From positions 62,001 to 126,000 of the forward strand of contig NZ_QVMQ01000002.1 in assembly GCF_010501105.1 (NCBI RefSeq): a stretch of DNA of 64,000 bases, given 5' to 3'. The DNA comes from Dysgonomonas sp. 511 (GTDB taxonomy: Bacteria; Bacteroidota; Bacteroidia; Bacteroidales; Dysgonomonadaceae). This document shows, one piece after another, positions 25,956-34,978 of the stretch; within the stretch, counting starts at the first letter, position 1; every line of letters begins with the position of its first letter. Below the pieces are notes generated by a model. That model was not told where the DNA came from. It made no database searches and saw only the letters and a program-made list of their open reading frames with translations. Both the position numbers and the translations under genes were made by a program.

Positions 25956-27707
25956 ATGCTTGCTGTAATATTATCGTGGATAATTATTTCTATAGTATTC
26001 CTTTCGGTGGGAGACTTGTTCATTTCACTCTATAACAAACTTTGCAAAAGACACGAGGAATACGGACTGACGGACATTTTCGTAGTGGGAATGTGTGTTG
26101 CGCTTATACCTGTTTCATTATTGTCGTTGTGGTTGCCTACCAATGAATATACACTGTTGGCATTCGTTCTTTTCGGCCTGCTATATGGCATCGTGAAGCG
26201 AAATCGCCTGCGGCTGTTATGGGACAGCATAAGAGAGAAAAAGGAACACTACGGTATATTGCAATGGCTTGTTTTCCTGATACCAATCGTAAGCCTGATA
26301 CTGGTCATTGTGTGGCAGGTGGGAGTATTCGACTCGCTATATTACCATCAGCAAAACATACGGTGGAATGAAGAATATTCCGCAGTACCGGGGCTGGCTA
26401 ATCTGGAACACCGTTATGGCTTCAACTCCAATTACCTGTTACTATCTGCCCTTTTCAGTTTCAGATTCCTTTTCAGTGAGGCTGTGTATAGCCTGCATGT
26501 GCTGGTGTTGGTTTATGTCTTGTGCTGGATAATAAAGGAAATAATACAATCGGGATATGAGATAAGGCGTGTTGCCCTCTTACTGATAATGACAGCCTAT
26601 ATATTCACTTTCGGCTATACATTTACAGCTACATCGACCGATGCAATACCCAATGTAGTTGCTTTTTACCTGATAGCAAAGCTTTTGTTGTATCCCGAAA
26701 GATTGAAAAAAGATATACTTTTTCTGATTTTTGTACCGGTGGCAATGGTAACTTTCAAGTTGTCGATGTTGCCATTGTGCCTGTTGTCTTTATACCCTTT
26801 ATACCTTTTACTGAAAGGTAAAGATTACAAGCAGCTTTCTTTCATACTACCGTCGTCGATTATAGTCATTGCATTGTGGTTGATACGGAATGTAATAATA
26901 ACAGGATATCTGATATTTCCGCTCCATCAAATCGACCTTTTCTCTGTAGACTGGAAAGTACCGGAGGATGTGTTGATTGCCGAACGCGACTTTATATACT
27001 GGTGTGGCGTACGCTCTTTCAACGATATGCTGGAATGGCTTATAAACTGGCAATTCTGCCTGTCGGGGCTGAAAGAGTGGCTGTTGTGCTTCCTGTATAT
27101 AGGAGGGATAGCTATATCTCCATTTCTTACGATATATGCTTTTGTGAAAAAGAGGTATTTGAGCAGGAATATTTTTTTCATTTACCTCACATTGCTGGCA
27201 TTGCTCGGCTTGTGGTATACCGGAGGACCCGACCCGCGTTTTATGGGCGGCATCCTGTTTGTCGTCATCTTCTACGACATCTTCCTGCTTTTATCACTGA
27301 AAGAAGAAAAACGATGCCCGAAAACAGGTATTTTGGTCCTTACCGTTTTTTCGCTGATAATGCTTTACTGGCCTGTAACACGTACGCTGCGCTTTACGCA
27401 AATGTTTTCGCTCAGCAACGACCGGCAAGATGCCCGCCCTATGTGGAATACACTGATCAGACAGTACCCGTATAAAGAGCTATTGAAGTCGCAGCACACT
27501 TATGTAGATGCCTTTTATCCTTATCAATTGGGCAGACTGACCATATACATCAGCGAATCGCCGGAACTGCCGTACGGCAGGTTTGTATGCTTCGACGAGC
27601 CGTTTCCCTGCACGGTAGAAAAGACTCCGATATCGATGAAATATCTCGGACTAGACGAAATAGAAGCCCGGGGAGAAAGTTTGCAGGATGGCTTTAAGGC
27701 AAAATAA
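25956..27707 (+). CDS. Large polytopic membrane protein (LIC_10190 / glycosyltransferase-C-like)
   Basis: A 583-residue protein with about 12-13 membrane helices. It resembles the membrane proteins annotated as LIC_10190 family and, more loosely, GT-C glycosyltransferases. There is a large loop with VFDSLYYHQQNIRWNEEYSAVPGLANLEHRYGFNS between helices, rich in aromatic and acidic residues, where GT-C enzymes place their catalytic Asp/Glu. A soluble C-terminal tail of about 90 residues follows the last helix. The YTGGPDPRFMGG motif is prominent. Substrate unknown. It is separately promoted and ends at a shared bidirectional terminator. Confidence 0.75.
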   Translation: MLAVILSWIIISIVFLSVGDLFISLYNKLCKRHEEYGLTDIFVVGMCVALIPVSLLSLWLPTNEYTLLAFVLFGLLYGIVKRNRLRLLWDSIREKKEHYGILQWLVFLIPIVSLILVIVWQVGVFDSLYYHQQNIRWNEEYSAVPGLANLEHRYGFNSNYLLLSALFSFRFLFSEAVYSLHVLVLVYVLCWIIKEIIQSGYEIRRVALLLIMTAYIFTFGYTFTATSTDAIPNVVAFYLIAKLLLYPERLKKDILFLIFVPVAMVTFKLSMLPLCLLSLYPLYLLLKGKDYKQLSFILPSSIIVIALWLIRNVIITGYLIFPLHQIDLFSVDWKVPEDVLIAERDFIYWCGVRSFNDMLEWLINWQFCLSGLKEWLLCFLYIGGIAISPFLTIYAFVKKRYLSRNIFFIYLTLLALLGLWYTGGPDPRFMGGILFVVIFYDIFLLLSLKEEKRCPKTGILVLTVFSLIMLYWPVTRTLRFTQMFSLSNDRQDARPMWNTLIRQYPYKELLKSQHTYVDAFYPYQLGRLTIYISESPELPYGRFVCFDEPFPCTVEKTPISMKYLGLDEIEARGESLQDGFKAK

Positions 27708-27734
27708 AAACCCGGAATGGCATCCGGGTCTTTT
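27706..27734. terminator. Bidirectional terminator
   Basis: ACCCGGA (27710-27716) pairs with TCCGGGT (27723-27729), with A-rich left and T-rich right flanks. It lies between two convergent genes and suits both. Confidence 0.85.
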
Positions 27735-27754
27735 CTCTTGCTATTATCAACTTT

Positions 27755-29305
27755 TCATTTCAATGGCCTCCTGAAGAAACCTATAAAGTTGTTGTAAGAC
27801 GATTCGTAATACATCTTCGAAAATAGCTGATCGGTCATCAATAAATGCTCATCAGCATATTTTACATTCATCGAAACCTTGTTCAAACAATTTTCGGGCG
27901 CATCGGCCGACCCATAACGCGAACATTCCCTCAGGAAGATAAAGAAACGGGAAATATTCTTAGCTGCCGACAGGCGGTACTGCACTACCAGATATTTGTC
28001 GTTAAAGATAATAGCATCTTCTTTCTGCGGTGCATCAATAGCTTTCTCGCATATCTCAACTACATCTTCGAGCCTGTTGCCTATACCGGCATAAGCTATA
28101 ACAGGCAATTCCAGCATAGAAGACGACTCCAAATTGTTTACAGCTTGCAGGTAATCGTCTTTTGACACCAGATAATACACCTCTCCGGCATACTTCTCAT
28201 GCCTTACTATCAATACATAATTATTCTCCTTATAAGTAAGGTTGCGCATTTCGTAGCGTCCTACTGTTTCGAAATCGTACAGGTGGCTCTTATCGTTCAC
28301 CCAATCTCCGTCGGGGGTATGATACCAACCCTGAATCCCTCCCAAGGCAGCAATAGGAGCAGACAGGCGGGCTCTTTCCCTGTTCTTCCTGTCCAAAACA
28401 AGCTCCTCCTCTACAATAGTATCGGACAATGCCTGCCCGGCATCTGCTTGCGAAACACTGATAGGAGTAGTTGTATCATCCGGTTCTGTTACGTTAGCCG
28501 ACCGGTCGGCAATATCATCCTCTCGGGAGCCTTGTTGTGGCAAAACTGTATTGCCAACCTGAGCAACAGTGGCTACAGGAGCTACCGCACCAAGATCAAA
28601 CTCTCCTTTCTCTTCTGCAACCGATGGGGCTGGTAACAATATTTTATCGAAATCAATATATTTCACTTCGAAATAATTATCCAGAAGATTCCCTTTCGTC
28701 TCCGAGAATTGTTCCGGCAAACGGAAGCGGACTACATCTTCGTTGTCTACATGTTGGGCATTGACGGCAAAGCTATATTGCTGCTGGTTGCTTGCAGACA
28801 ATATTTGTACCATTTGCTTAAATAGCTTCTGGGGAGTAAAGTCACCGTCGTTATCTGATATATATCCGTAATAGGTTGACGATATCGCCTTTGTCTCGGC
28901 ATTTTTTTTCTTTACTGAGGCTACAAGCCCGGCATAATCTTTTTCGGTGATAAAGAAGAAATGTACGCGCCGCTCGTTCTTTGTTTCAGATACATTCATC
29001 GCATTCTCATACAACACAGCGTATATAATCCGGTTGTTATGCTTTAGCGATACGAACTGTAGCCAATTGAAATTCTGAGGAATACGGCCTCTGTTAGCGT
29101 CATTCACCTGACTATCCGAAATCACATTTGCATTGGATATCCAATTACCTGTTATATCCTGTTTCCATCCTGTAGCACTGCGCAATTTCTCCGATTGTGC
29201 TGTTATTTGCAACTGCGGATTGTTGTTCATCCTGCTTTGCCCGGTTATCTTACATGCAAGGGACAAGGCAAAGAAAGACAAAATGTAAAATTTCCAGTTT
29301 TTCAT
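27755..29305 (-). CDS. Hypothetical secreted protein with a duplicated domain
   Basis: A 516-residue protein with signal peptide (MKNWKFYILSFFALSLACKITGQ). Two related regions are visible. The first (about 45-140) has ATGWKQDITGNWISN, LKHNNRIIYAVLYENA and FFITEKDYAGLVASVKK. The second (about 328-420) has IQGWYHTPDGDWVND, TYKENNYVLIVRHEKYA and YLVSKDDYLQAVNNLE. Between them is an Ala/Val/Asp-rich linker of low complexity (about 235-310). The C-terminal part contains AENCLNKVSMN-like and LLMTDQLFSKMYYESSYNNFIGFF segments. No recognised family; not obviously enzymatic. A downstream YccF gene is on the same strand but upstream in transcription. Confidence 0.75.
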   Translation of the reverse strand: MKNWKFYILSFFALSLACKITGQSRMNNNPQLQITAQSEKLRSATGWKQDITGNWISNANVISDSQVNDANRGRIPQNFNWLQFVSLKHNNRIIYAVLYENAMNVSETKNERRVHFFFITEKDYAGLVASVKKKNAETKAISSTYYGYISDNDGDFTPQKLFKQMVQILSASNQQQYSFAVNAQHVDNEDVVRFRLPEQFSETKGNLLDNYFEVKYIDFDKILLPAPSVAEEKGEFDLGAVAPVATVAQVGNTVLPQQGSREDDIADRSANVTEPDDTTTPISVSQADAGQALSDTIVEEELVLDRKNRERARLSAPIAALGGIQGWYHTPDGDWVNDKSHLYDFETVGRYEMRNLTYKENNYVLIVRHEKYAGEVYYLVSKDDYLQAVNNLESSSMLELPVIAYAGIGNRLEDVVEICEKAIDAPQKEDAIIFNDKYLVVQYRLSAAKNISRFFIFLRECSRYGSADAPENCLNKVSMNVKYADEHLLMTDQLFSKMYYESSYNNFIGFFRRPLK

Positions 29306-29344
29306 TCCGTAAAAGTATAGTTTGTGTTAAATCATTGTAATATA

Positions 29345-29725
29345 TCAACCAAAGACATTTTCAATCTTCTTCCCGAAAGGTACTAAAGCCAGATGAATCA
29401 GCTTGAAATGTTGCTTACCAAATGGAATACCCACTATTGTTATACAAAAGAGTACACCCCAGAATAGATGAGTGAGAGCTATCCAAAATCCTCCTATAAC
29501 AATCCATATTATATTCATTACCAGACTAAGACATCCCGATGACGTCTCACTTTCAACAACTTTACTACCAAAAGGCCACAGGGCAAGTACGCCCAGCTTA
29601 AATGCCTGAATTGCAAAAGGTATGCCTATAATAGTTATCAACAAGAGAAAGCCTGCGATAAAATATTCTAGCGCAATCATAAAACCTCCGAATATAACCC
29701 ATATAATATTTCCCAGTGTTTTCAT
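29345..29725 (-). CDS. yccF: YccF-domain inner-membrane protein
   Basis: A 126-residue protein with two YccF-type repeats. The first is GNIIWVIFGGFMIALEYFIAGFLLLITIIGIPFAIQAFKLG; the second begins NIIWIVIGGFWIALTHLFWG and continues ITIVGIPFGKQHFKLIHLALVPFGK. Each repeat carries two membrane helices and the IGIPFG/A-Q-FKL signature. It is a small integral membrane protein of unknown role. It sits between the MBL-fold gene and the duplicated-domain secreted protein, all on the minus strand, though gaps of 40-51 nt leave operon status open. Confidence 0.93.
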   Translation of the reverse strand: MKTLGNIIWVIFGGFMIALEYFIAGFLLLITIIGIPFAIQAFKLGVLALWPFGSKVVESETSSGCLSLVMNIIWIVIGGFWIALTHLFWGVLFCITIVGIPFGKQHFKLIHLALVPFGKKIENVFG

Positions 29726-29776
29726 TCAATCCTTTTATTTTGATTATTAAGAGAAGTAAAAATACACAATTTGATC

Positions 29777-30589
29777 CTAAACAGAAATAAAGTTGCCATT
29801 TAATCTTTTCACTTTGCCTTTCTCTTTTCTTACATCGTGGCAATAAATAAGAGTATATCCGTTATCAGCAGCTTCCGACAAAAACCTAAGTTTCTCGTTC
29901 AAAGAGGATAAAGCACAAATATCATAGGCTGAAATCCACTCCAGGGCAACATGGGCAGCAGTTGGTATTAAGTCGCCGGGGAAAGTATATACCTCGCCGT
30001 TCATATTTGCATATACCACTATTTGCCCCTGGCTATGCCCGTCGAACAGCCTTAGATGAATATTCTTGTCCAGCAGGACATCTTCGTCGATAAGAGCAAG
30101 CTTGTTATTGTCGGAAAGAAACTGTATGTCTTCCTTAAAAACAGAAGCGGCTTCCAACCGGTTTGGGTTCAAACAATTATCCCATTGTTTCCGGCTCAAC
30201 CAATACCTAGCATTAGGAAATGAAGGAGATATCCTGCCATCGGCTTCCTTATGGCATACATAGCCGCAATGGTCGAAGTGCAGATGGCTAAGTATGACAT
30301 CGGTTATATCCTCATTCTTTAGCCCATATGCAGCCAATTCGTCAGACAGATTTATATTATTATGGGGTTGGTAATAAGGGATTTCATGTAAACGATTGGG
30401 ATCTATCCCGGTATCTACCAATATTTTCCTGCTATCGGAAATAAGCAAAAGGCAACGCAAGGCCAACCGGCATAGATTATCCTCGTCAGCACCATACTTC
30501 CTTTGCCATGCCCTTTTGGGTATAGCTCCGAACATCGCCCCGCCATCGGCCATAATAAAGCCTGTGTTTATTATTTTTATGTCAAACAT
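29777..30589 (-). CDS. MBL-fold metallohydrolase
   Basis: Cytoplasmic zinc hydrolase of the metallo-beta-lactamase fold, close to the lactonase/glyoxalase-like branch. The metal-binding motif LSHLHFDHCGY (HxHxDH) is followed by Asp/His ligands in RLFDGHSQGQIVVY and TLIYCHD. No signal peptide when started at 30589 (MFDIKIINTGFIM); the longer frame from 30637 adds 16 atypical residues. 270 residues. Substrate unknown; AHL-lactonase-like proteins share this layout, so quorum-signal lactonase activity is possible but not supported further. Confidence 0.87.
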   Translation of the reverse strand: MFDIKIINTGFIMADGGAMFGAIPKRAWQRKYGADEDNLCRLALRCLLLISDSRKILVDTGIDPNRLHEIPYYQPHNNINLSDELAAYGLKNEDITDVILSHLHFDHCGYVCHKEADGRISPSFPNARYWLSRKQWDNCLNPNRLEAASVFKEDIQFLSDNNKLALIDEDVLLDKNIHLRLFDGHSQGQIVVYANMNGEVYTFPGDLIPTAAHVALEWISAYDICALSSLNEKLRFLSEAADNGYTLIYCHDVRKEKGKVKRLNGNFISV

Positions 30590-30656
30590 AGTGCTAATAT
30601 ACAAACAATGGGGAATAGTTATGCAAATTTTGACCAAAAGCTAAAAAAGAGACGGC

Positions 30657-30693
30657 TTAAAAAAAAGAAGAGACGGTTTCACAACCATCTCTT
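30657..30693 (-). terminator. Orphan rho-independent terminator
   Basis: Stem 30668-30678 / 30683-30693 (AAGAGATGGTT with AACCGTCTCTT on the minus strand, one mismatch), 4-nt loop, followed by about eight T on the minus strand. It lies upstream of the MBL gene, with no annotated minus-strand gene feeding into it. Confidence 0.7.
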
Positions 30694-30929
30694 CCCGGAC
30701 CTTAACACTAATATAAAACTAACATATACTATGATAAAAAACAGGTACAAAAAATCAACTAAACAATCTATCTAACACACTATGAAAAAAGTAAATTCGT
30801 GCCTGTCTTTGATACTTAAACAAGGCTGGCTCCGGTTTTGTTCACACCTTAAACTAATTATTACTTATTATTTTAACAATCAATCGTATTTTAAGATACT
30901 ATTCTCCCAACAATAATAGGGATATTAGC

Positions 30930-30937
30930 TATTTTTG
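30930..30937 (+). promoter_or_regulatory. Promoter of the DUF4924 gene
   Basis: TATTTTTG matches TAnnTTTG, 15 nt upstream of the ATG at 30953. It overlaps the start of the longer reading frame (30935) and so favours the shorter protein. Confidence 0.65.
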
Positions 30938-30952
30938 TATAGAATTAATTTT

Positions 30953-31483
30953 ATGAATATGCTTATTGCTCAACAATTAAAAGAAGAAAACATCGGCGAA
31001 TACCTGCTCTATATGTGGCAGATAGAAGATATGATACGTGCCTACAAATTCGATATAGACGCTATAGATAAAAACCTAATATCGAAATTCGTACAACCAG
31101 AAGAAACTATAAAAGAAATCAGGGAATGGTATATGCATCTGATAGACATGATGATGCGTGAGAACATCCAAGAGAAAGGGCATTTGCAAATAAATAAGAA
31201 TGTTATAATTACACTCACCGATCTTCATCAGAATTTACTTCGCTCGGCAAACGAAACAGAGTATAGCCAAACTTATTACAAGACTCTCCCGTTCATTGTC
31301 GAACTCAGGTCAAAATCGCCGGAAAAAGATGTGCCGGAGATAGAAACCTGTTTCTCTGCCCTTTATGGATATTTGTTGATGAAGTTGCAAAATAAAGAAA
31401 TTTCTGGCGAAACACAGGCTGCCATTTCGCAAATCTCTTCGTTCTTAAGGTTGTTGTCGGCTAAATATAAATTAGAGATATAA
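30953..31483 (+). CDS. DUF4924 family protein
   Basis: A 176-residue cytoplasmic all-helical protein matching the Bacteroidota DUF4924 pattern: LIAQQLKEENIGEYLLYMWQIEDMIRAY at the N-terminus, IKEIREWYMHLIDMMMRENI, and the C-terminal ISQISSFLRLLSAKY. Function unknown. The start at 30953 is set by the promoter overlapping the longer frame. It is monocistronic with a terminator at 31532-31569. Confidence 0.88.
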   Translation: MNMLIAQQLKEENIGEYLLYMWQIEDMIRAYKFDIDAIDKNLISKFVQPEETIKEIREWYMHLIDMMMRENIQEKGHLQINKNVIITLTDLHQNLLRSANETEYSQTYYKTLPFIVELRSKSPEKDVPEIETCFSALYGYLLMKLQNKEISGETQAAISQISSFLRLLSAKYKLEI

Positions 31484-31531
31484 TCATTGCCCCTATGATT
31501 TAAATACGAGAATCTCCGGATAAAAGCACAG

Positions 31532-31569
31532 AAAAGAGACTTATCCCATTCCTAGGATAGCCTCTTTTT
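31532..31569. terminator. Bidirectional terminator
   Basis: AAAAGAG-(A)C-TTATCC pairs with GGATAG-CCTCTTTT (31532-31546 / 31555-31568) and is followed by T on the plus strand. It separates convergent genes. Confidence 0.75.
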
Positions 31570-31587
31570 ATAATTTGCGTATTTTTA

Positions 31588-31998
31588 TTACAAGCTACGG
31601 TTTCGAGAAGTTGTTGTCCTCCTATAAAACAGATACAACAACAATATGGAAAAGAGAATAGGAATAGAAACATCTCCTATAGGGCCTGGTTCTGGAGGTG
31701 TTGGATCTCCTTCACCACCACCGACTTCTGTTCCGCCACCAGTCCCCCCACCAGGAGGTCCTGCCCATGTAGATATCGAGTGCGGCGCAATCGCACGAGC
31801 AGACGATGCCGAAGATGAAGTGGTAGTCGTAGTAGCCATAGATCGCTTTGCCTCCTGCAAATATTTTACTGAAGGTAATTGCGACGATCCGACTTCTGTA
31901 GACGGCGGGCTTGTCTCTTCCGCTTCAGCCGAAACAAAAGGGAGGGCAAACAGACCCAATATTAAGAATAAAAATAATATCTTTTTATTAGCTTTCAT
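31588..31998 (-). CDS. Small secreted protein with C-terminal membrane tail (sorting-signal-like)
   Basis: A 136-residue protein with signal peptide (MKANKKILFLFLILGLFALPFVSA). A Ser/Thr-rich segment (MATTTTTSSSASSARA) and a Gly/Pro-rich segment (GPPGGGTGGGTEVGGGEGD) follow. The C-terminus PIGDVSIPILFSILLLYLFYRR plus basic residues resembles CTERM-type (PID-CTERM-like) sorting tails: motif, membrane helix, Arg cluster. It starts 34 nt after the stop of a type IX secreted protein gene on the same strand, suggesting one transcript. Function unknown. The unusual composition is typical of proteins processed at the membrane. Confidence 0.75.
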   Translation of the reverse strand: MKANKKILFLFLILGLFALPFVSAEAEETSPPSTEVGSSQLPSVKYLQEAKRSMATTTTTSSSASSARAIAPHSISTWAGPPGGGTGGGTEVGGGEGDPTPPEPGPIGDVSIPILFSILLLYLFYRRTTTSRNRSL

Positions 31999-32032
31999 TA
32001 TACTATATTTCTTAGGCGCAGTTTTGTTTATA

Positions 32033-34780
32033 TTATCGGTTCAAATTTGTAAATTTTGCAGTATAGTTGCGAGCACCTACGATTTTCACAATATATGTTC
32101 CTAAACCTAGGGGTTTTGCATATGTTTTCTCTCCACTATTTACAATGTCAATTTTGGTACGTCCCATCAGACGGCCTTGCATATCATATATATACACATT
32201 ACTACCTAAATCTATTTCGTTTAAGCCTTTAATATGTAAAGTCGAATTTGCGTAATAAGAATAGATTGATTCCATGGCACCGTCACCATCATCATTATCG
32301 TCAATAATATCCGGTTCGTAAAACTGAAGGATGAAACGATTGCCTCCCACTACCGACTCATTATCTGTCGGCTCCGAAACAAACGGATAGTTATCTCCCG
32401 GATAGATCTGCATTGTTTTATTCAACTTCCTGTCTGTAAGCCAGATTCCATCGATAGACTCCATATTTTCTACCCCATAGAAATTTAATGTAATTTCTTT
32501 CGTTGTAGAAGGAGCATCATAGAACAATGGGATCTCTTTTGTTTTCAACGGAACACCATTACCTAACAAAGATACGTTGTCAGTCGATTTTGTATATATC
32601 AAACCTTCCGGAAGTGTTTCTTCAACATCACTCAACTTCGTAAAACTCTTAGTATCTGTTATTTTTCTTTCAAAGTCGGCTATAGTACGTGTTACACCTT
32701 TTCCTGTATCGTAATAAGGGTCATTAGCGTCTGAACGGGCATCACTTTTGAAGACAACTGCTGCACGGTCGCCTACCTTAGTTTCGTGGTCGTATGCTTC
32801 TACCACAAACCAGTCTCTCAACATATCAGATACTTCTGTTGTACTACTCTTTGGTAATGCACTCTGATTCCAAACAACCAACTTACTAGGATCCAAAGTC
32901 ATAGTTGTCGATGTTGCTCCTTTTATAGACACTTCTATACCAAACATCTGCATAGGAGAAATCACATAAGTTGCCGGATTTGCAATATTTGCAGAAGAAA
33001 TAACTGTCGCCCCAGCACCTCTTGTTACATAGTCGTAAGAAATTTCATACTTAAATTTAGCCCTACCGGCAATATTAGGATCCTGCCCTAAATACTCTAC
33101 CGTAGCATTATTGATAACCCAATACTTCGCTGCTAGGCAGGTTTTATCTGCAGGCGGCGCGCCAGTTGGCCTCACAGCATAAAAACCCGTTCCAAAATAT
33201 TCGCTGACATCATATGGAGTCGCTCCGTCAGAAGAAGTAGCATATGAAGCTATATTATTTTCTGTTCCCGGCTCGAACCCAAGCAGTGGATTTAAGGAAA
33301 TAGGAAACATAAATGGATTGCCCAAGAAATTGAATCCATCATTTATCGTAATATCAACCGGCTGTATATTAAACTTTTCGGCGGTAGACATTTTAAATTT
33401 CGAACGTTCTTTTTTTTCTGCATCCCAACCGGATTTTGTTAGTCCTCCAAACAAACGATCTGACAGATCAGCTATTCCACTACCGTTGTTTTTATATCCT
33501 GTTACCAAACCTGCATCGAATACAACAGCGTTATCTGCAAATGTTTTATATGTATGCCGGCTAAAACCAGCTTTTACTCCAACACTTCGAGCGATTACAT
33601 CCTGAGCGTTATAATTATTAGCAGCATAATATGGATATGACAGATTATCGTGGAATACCATCCGGTTAAATAAATAATTCCCCTTGAATCTATTCTTTTT
33701 CTCAATATTGCCACTATTATAAAAGCTATAACGTGGTGTAATATTTATAGAATCCCCAGCAGTCGCATCTTGATCCCCATCCGTAACAACCTCTGATGCA
33801 ATAAAGTAGCCAAGACCTTTCTGCAGTTTTGTACGCGGGTCGTTATCTACATCCATCTTTCCATCCGGCAAAAACAGATTTACACCCGGAAGCAAAAGTT
33901 GATAAAACATATAGTCGGCAGGCAGTTCTTCGAATGGAGGAGAGAAACCTACCAGACGCACCTTTCTCGGACTATCAACAATTATATTTTCACTATCATT
34001 ATCGAATACTGCAAAATTCACCTGGCTATATACCGCGTCATTTACCGAACCGCCTTCTACGCCCTGTACTGTATTATTAATTTTCAGATATCCACTTACC
34101 GTTCTGTTACCAGTCGACTTAGTCATCACTTCCAGGCGATTTCTCTTTCCTGCACTTGAACCATCCGATGTAAGGTCTGTATTAATCTTCAGGTAATTCA
34201 TTTCCACGGCGGCAGATGTATCTACAGTCACTACATTCGCCCGATCCCAAAGCTCAGTATTATATTTCAAACCGTAATTTTTATTCACCTCCAATGTCGG
34301 AAACTTTATCGGATTTGATTTTGCATCAAACTTATCTGCTGCCGCTGCGGTAAGAGGAGTGTAATATATCCATTGGCGAGTTCCCCGCTCTGTATCAACA
34401 GAGTTTACCTTAACAGTTTCGCCACCGCCAATAAAAGCGACAACTCCTTCTGCAATATCACCTTCGGCACCTACATTTATAAATAGGTTCTTATAAGCAG
34501 CATCCTCGGCCTTAGATTTAGAGATAACAAAGTCACCGGTCAAAACCGTACGTCCTTTTTGGTCGATACGAGAATTGTCAACATAACGCATAGAACCTTC
34601 TACATACATAGCTGTAGAAGATGCATTACCTTTATTTGTTTCACCGGATTTATATGCGACATACATAGGTGCCTGCGAGTAGAACACTACTCCCGAGCGC
34701 GGTTCTCCCTTTTTCTCCACCTGCCCCCAAAGCAGCATCGGAATCAGAAGGAATATAGCAGAAATTAAACAAAGTCTCAT
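32033..34780 (-). CDS. Large surface protein with type IX secretion (T9SS type A) C-terminal domain
   Basis: A 915-residue exported protein. Signal peptide is MRLCLISAIFLLIPMLLWG. The body is a series of beta-rich, Asp/Asn/Ser-rich segments with no enzyme motif. The C-terminal about 75 residues match the T9SS type A sorting domain (IYSYYANSTLHIKG, VYIYDMQGRLMGR, LGLGTYIVKIVGARNYTAKF). In this domain family the protein crosses the outer membrane through the T9SS, and the domain is removed or anchored. It shares its strand and probably its transcript with the small CTERM-like protein at 31588. Its promoter is at 34887. Confidence 0.88.
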   Translation of the reverse strand: MRLCLISAIFLLIPMLLWGQVEKKGEPRSGVVFYSQAPMYVAYKSGETNKGNASSTAMYVEGSMRYVDNSRIDQKGRTVLTGDFVISKSKAEDAAYKNLFINVGAEGDIAEGVVAFIGGGETVKVNSVDTERGTRQWIYYTPLTAAAADKFDAKSNPIKFPTLEVNKNYGLKYNTELWDRANVVTVDTSAAVEMNYLKINTDLTSDGSSAGKRNRLEVMTKSTGNRTVSGYLKINNTVQGVEGGSVNDAVYSQVNFAVFDNDSENIIVDSPRKVRLVGFSPPFEELPADYMFYQLLLPGVNLFLPDGKMDVDNDPRTKLQKGLGYFIASEVVTDGDQDATAGDSINITPRYSFYNSGNIEKKNRFKGNYLFNRMVFHDNLSYPYYAANNYNAQDVIARSVGVKAGFSRHTYKTFADNAVVFDAGLVTGYKNNGSGIADLSDRLFGGLTKSGWDAEKKERSKFKMSTAEKFNIQPVDITINDGFNFLGNPFMFPISLNPLLGFEPGTENNIASYATSSDGATPYDVSEYFGTGFYAVRPTGAPPADKTCLAAKYWVINNATVEYLGQDPNIAGRAKFKYEISYDYVTRGAGATVISSANIANPATYVISPMQMFGIEVSIKGATSTTMTLDPSKLVVWNQSALPKSSTTEVSDMLRDWFVVEAYDHETKVGDRAAVVFKSDARSDANDPYYDTGKGVTRTIADFERKITDTKSFTKLSDVEETLPEGLIYTKSTDNVSLLGNGVPLKTKEIPLFYDAPSTTKEITLNFYGVENMESIDGIWLTDRKLNKTMQIYPGDNYPFVSEPTDNESVVGGNRFILQFYEPDIIDDNDDGDGAMESIYSYYANSTLHIKGLNEIDLGSNVYIYDMQGRLMGRTKIDIVNSGEKTYAKPLGLGTYIVKIVGARNYTAKFTNLNR

Positions 34781-34886
34781 TATGGTAGTTTTTGTAAAAG
34801 TTTTGTTATAAGAATAATATTATTCTATTGTACTTTAAATTCCTCAACAAACCCATGTTATTTAAAATTCAATAAAAAATGTGCCA

Positions 34887-34894
34887 CAAAGATA
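34887..34894 (-). promoter_or_regulatory. Promoter of the T9SS cargo gene
   Basis: Minus-strand TATCTTTG matches TAnnTTTG, 107 nt upstream of the start codon. The rather long AT-rich leader may hold regulation. Confidence 0.6.
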
Positions 34895-34978
34895 TTTCTT
34901 TTTTCAGTAGCTACCAAATTTGAAATATATTTTAATACATCTCAAATTTGAAATTAACAGCCTCCCTTATCTCATCAT

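Larger units (their letters stand above)
30590..30952. other. Intergenic region with a minus-strand terminator and a 44-codon ORF
   Basis: 363 bases. It holds a good minus-strand terminator (30657-30693) that no annotated gene needs, a leader-like sequence CCTTAACACTAATATAAAAC, and a plus-strand 44-codon frame starting at ATG 30781 (MKKVNSCLSLILKQGW...). That frame lacks a clear ribosome binding site. A small RNA transcribed on the minus strand and ending at 30657 is possible. Confidence 0.45.

Noticed and set aside
31646..32104. Plus-strand Pro-rich ORF of 152 codons opposite the CTERM-like protein
   Set aside because: The Pro-rich run is the complement of the Gly-rich stalk. The minus-strand frame has signal peptide and tail, so that one is real.
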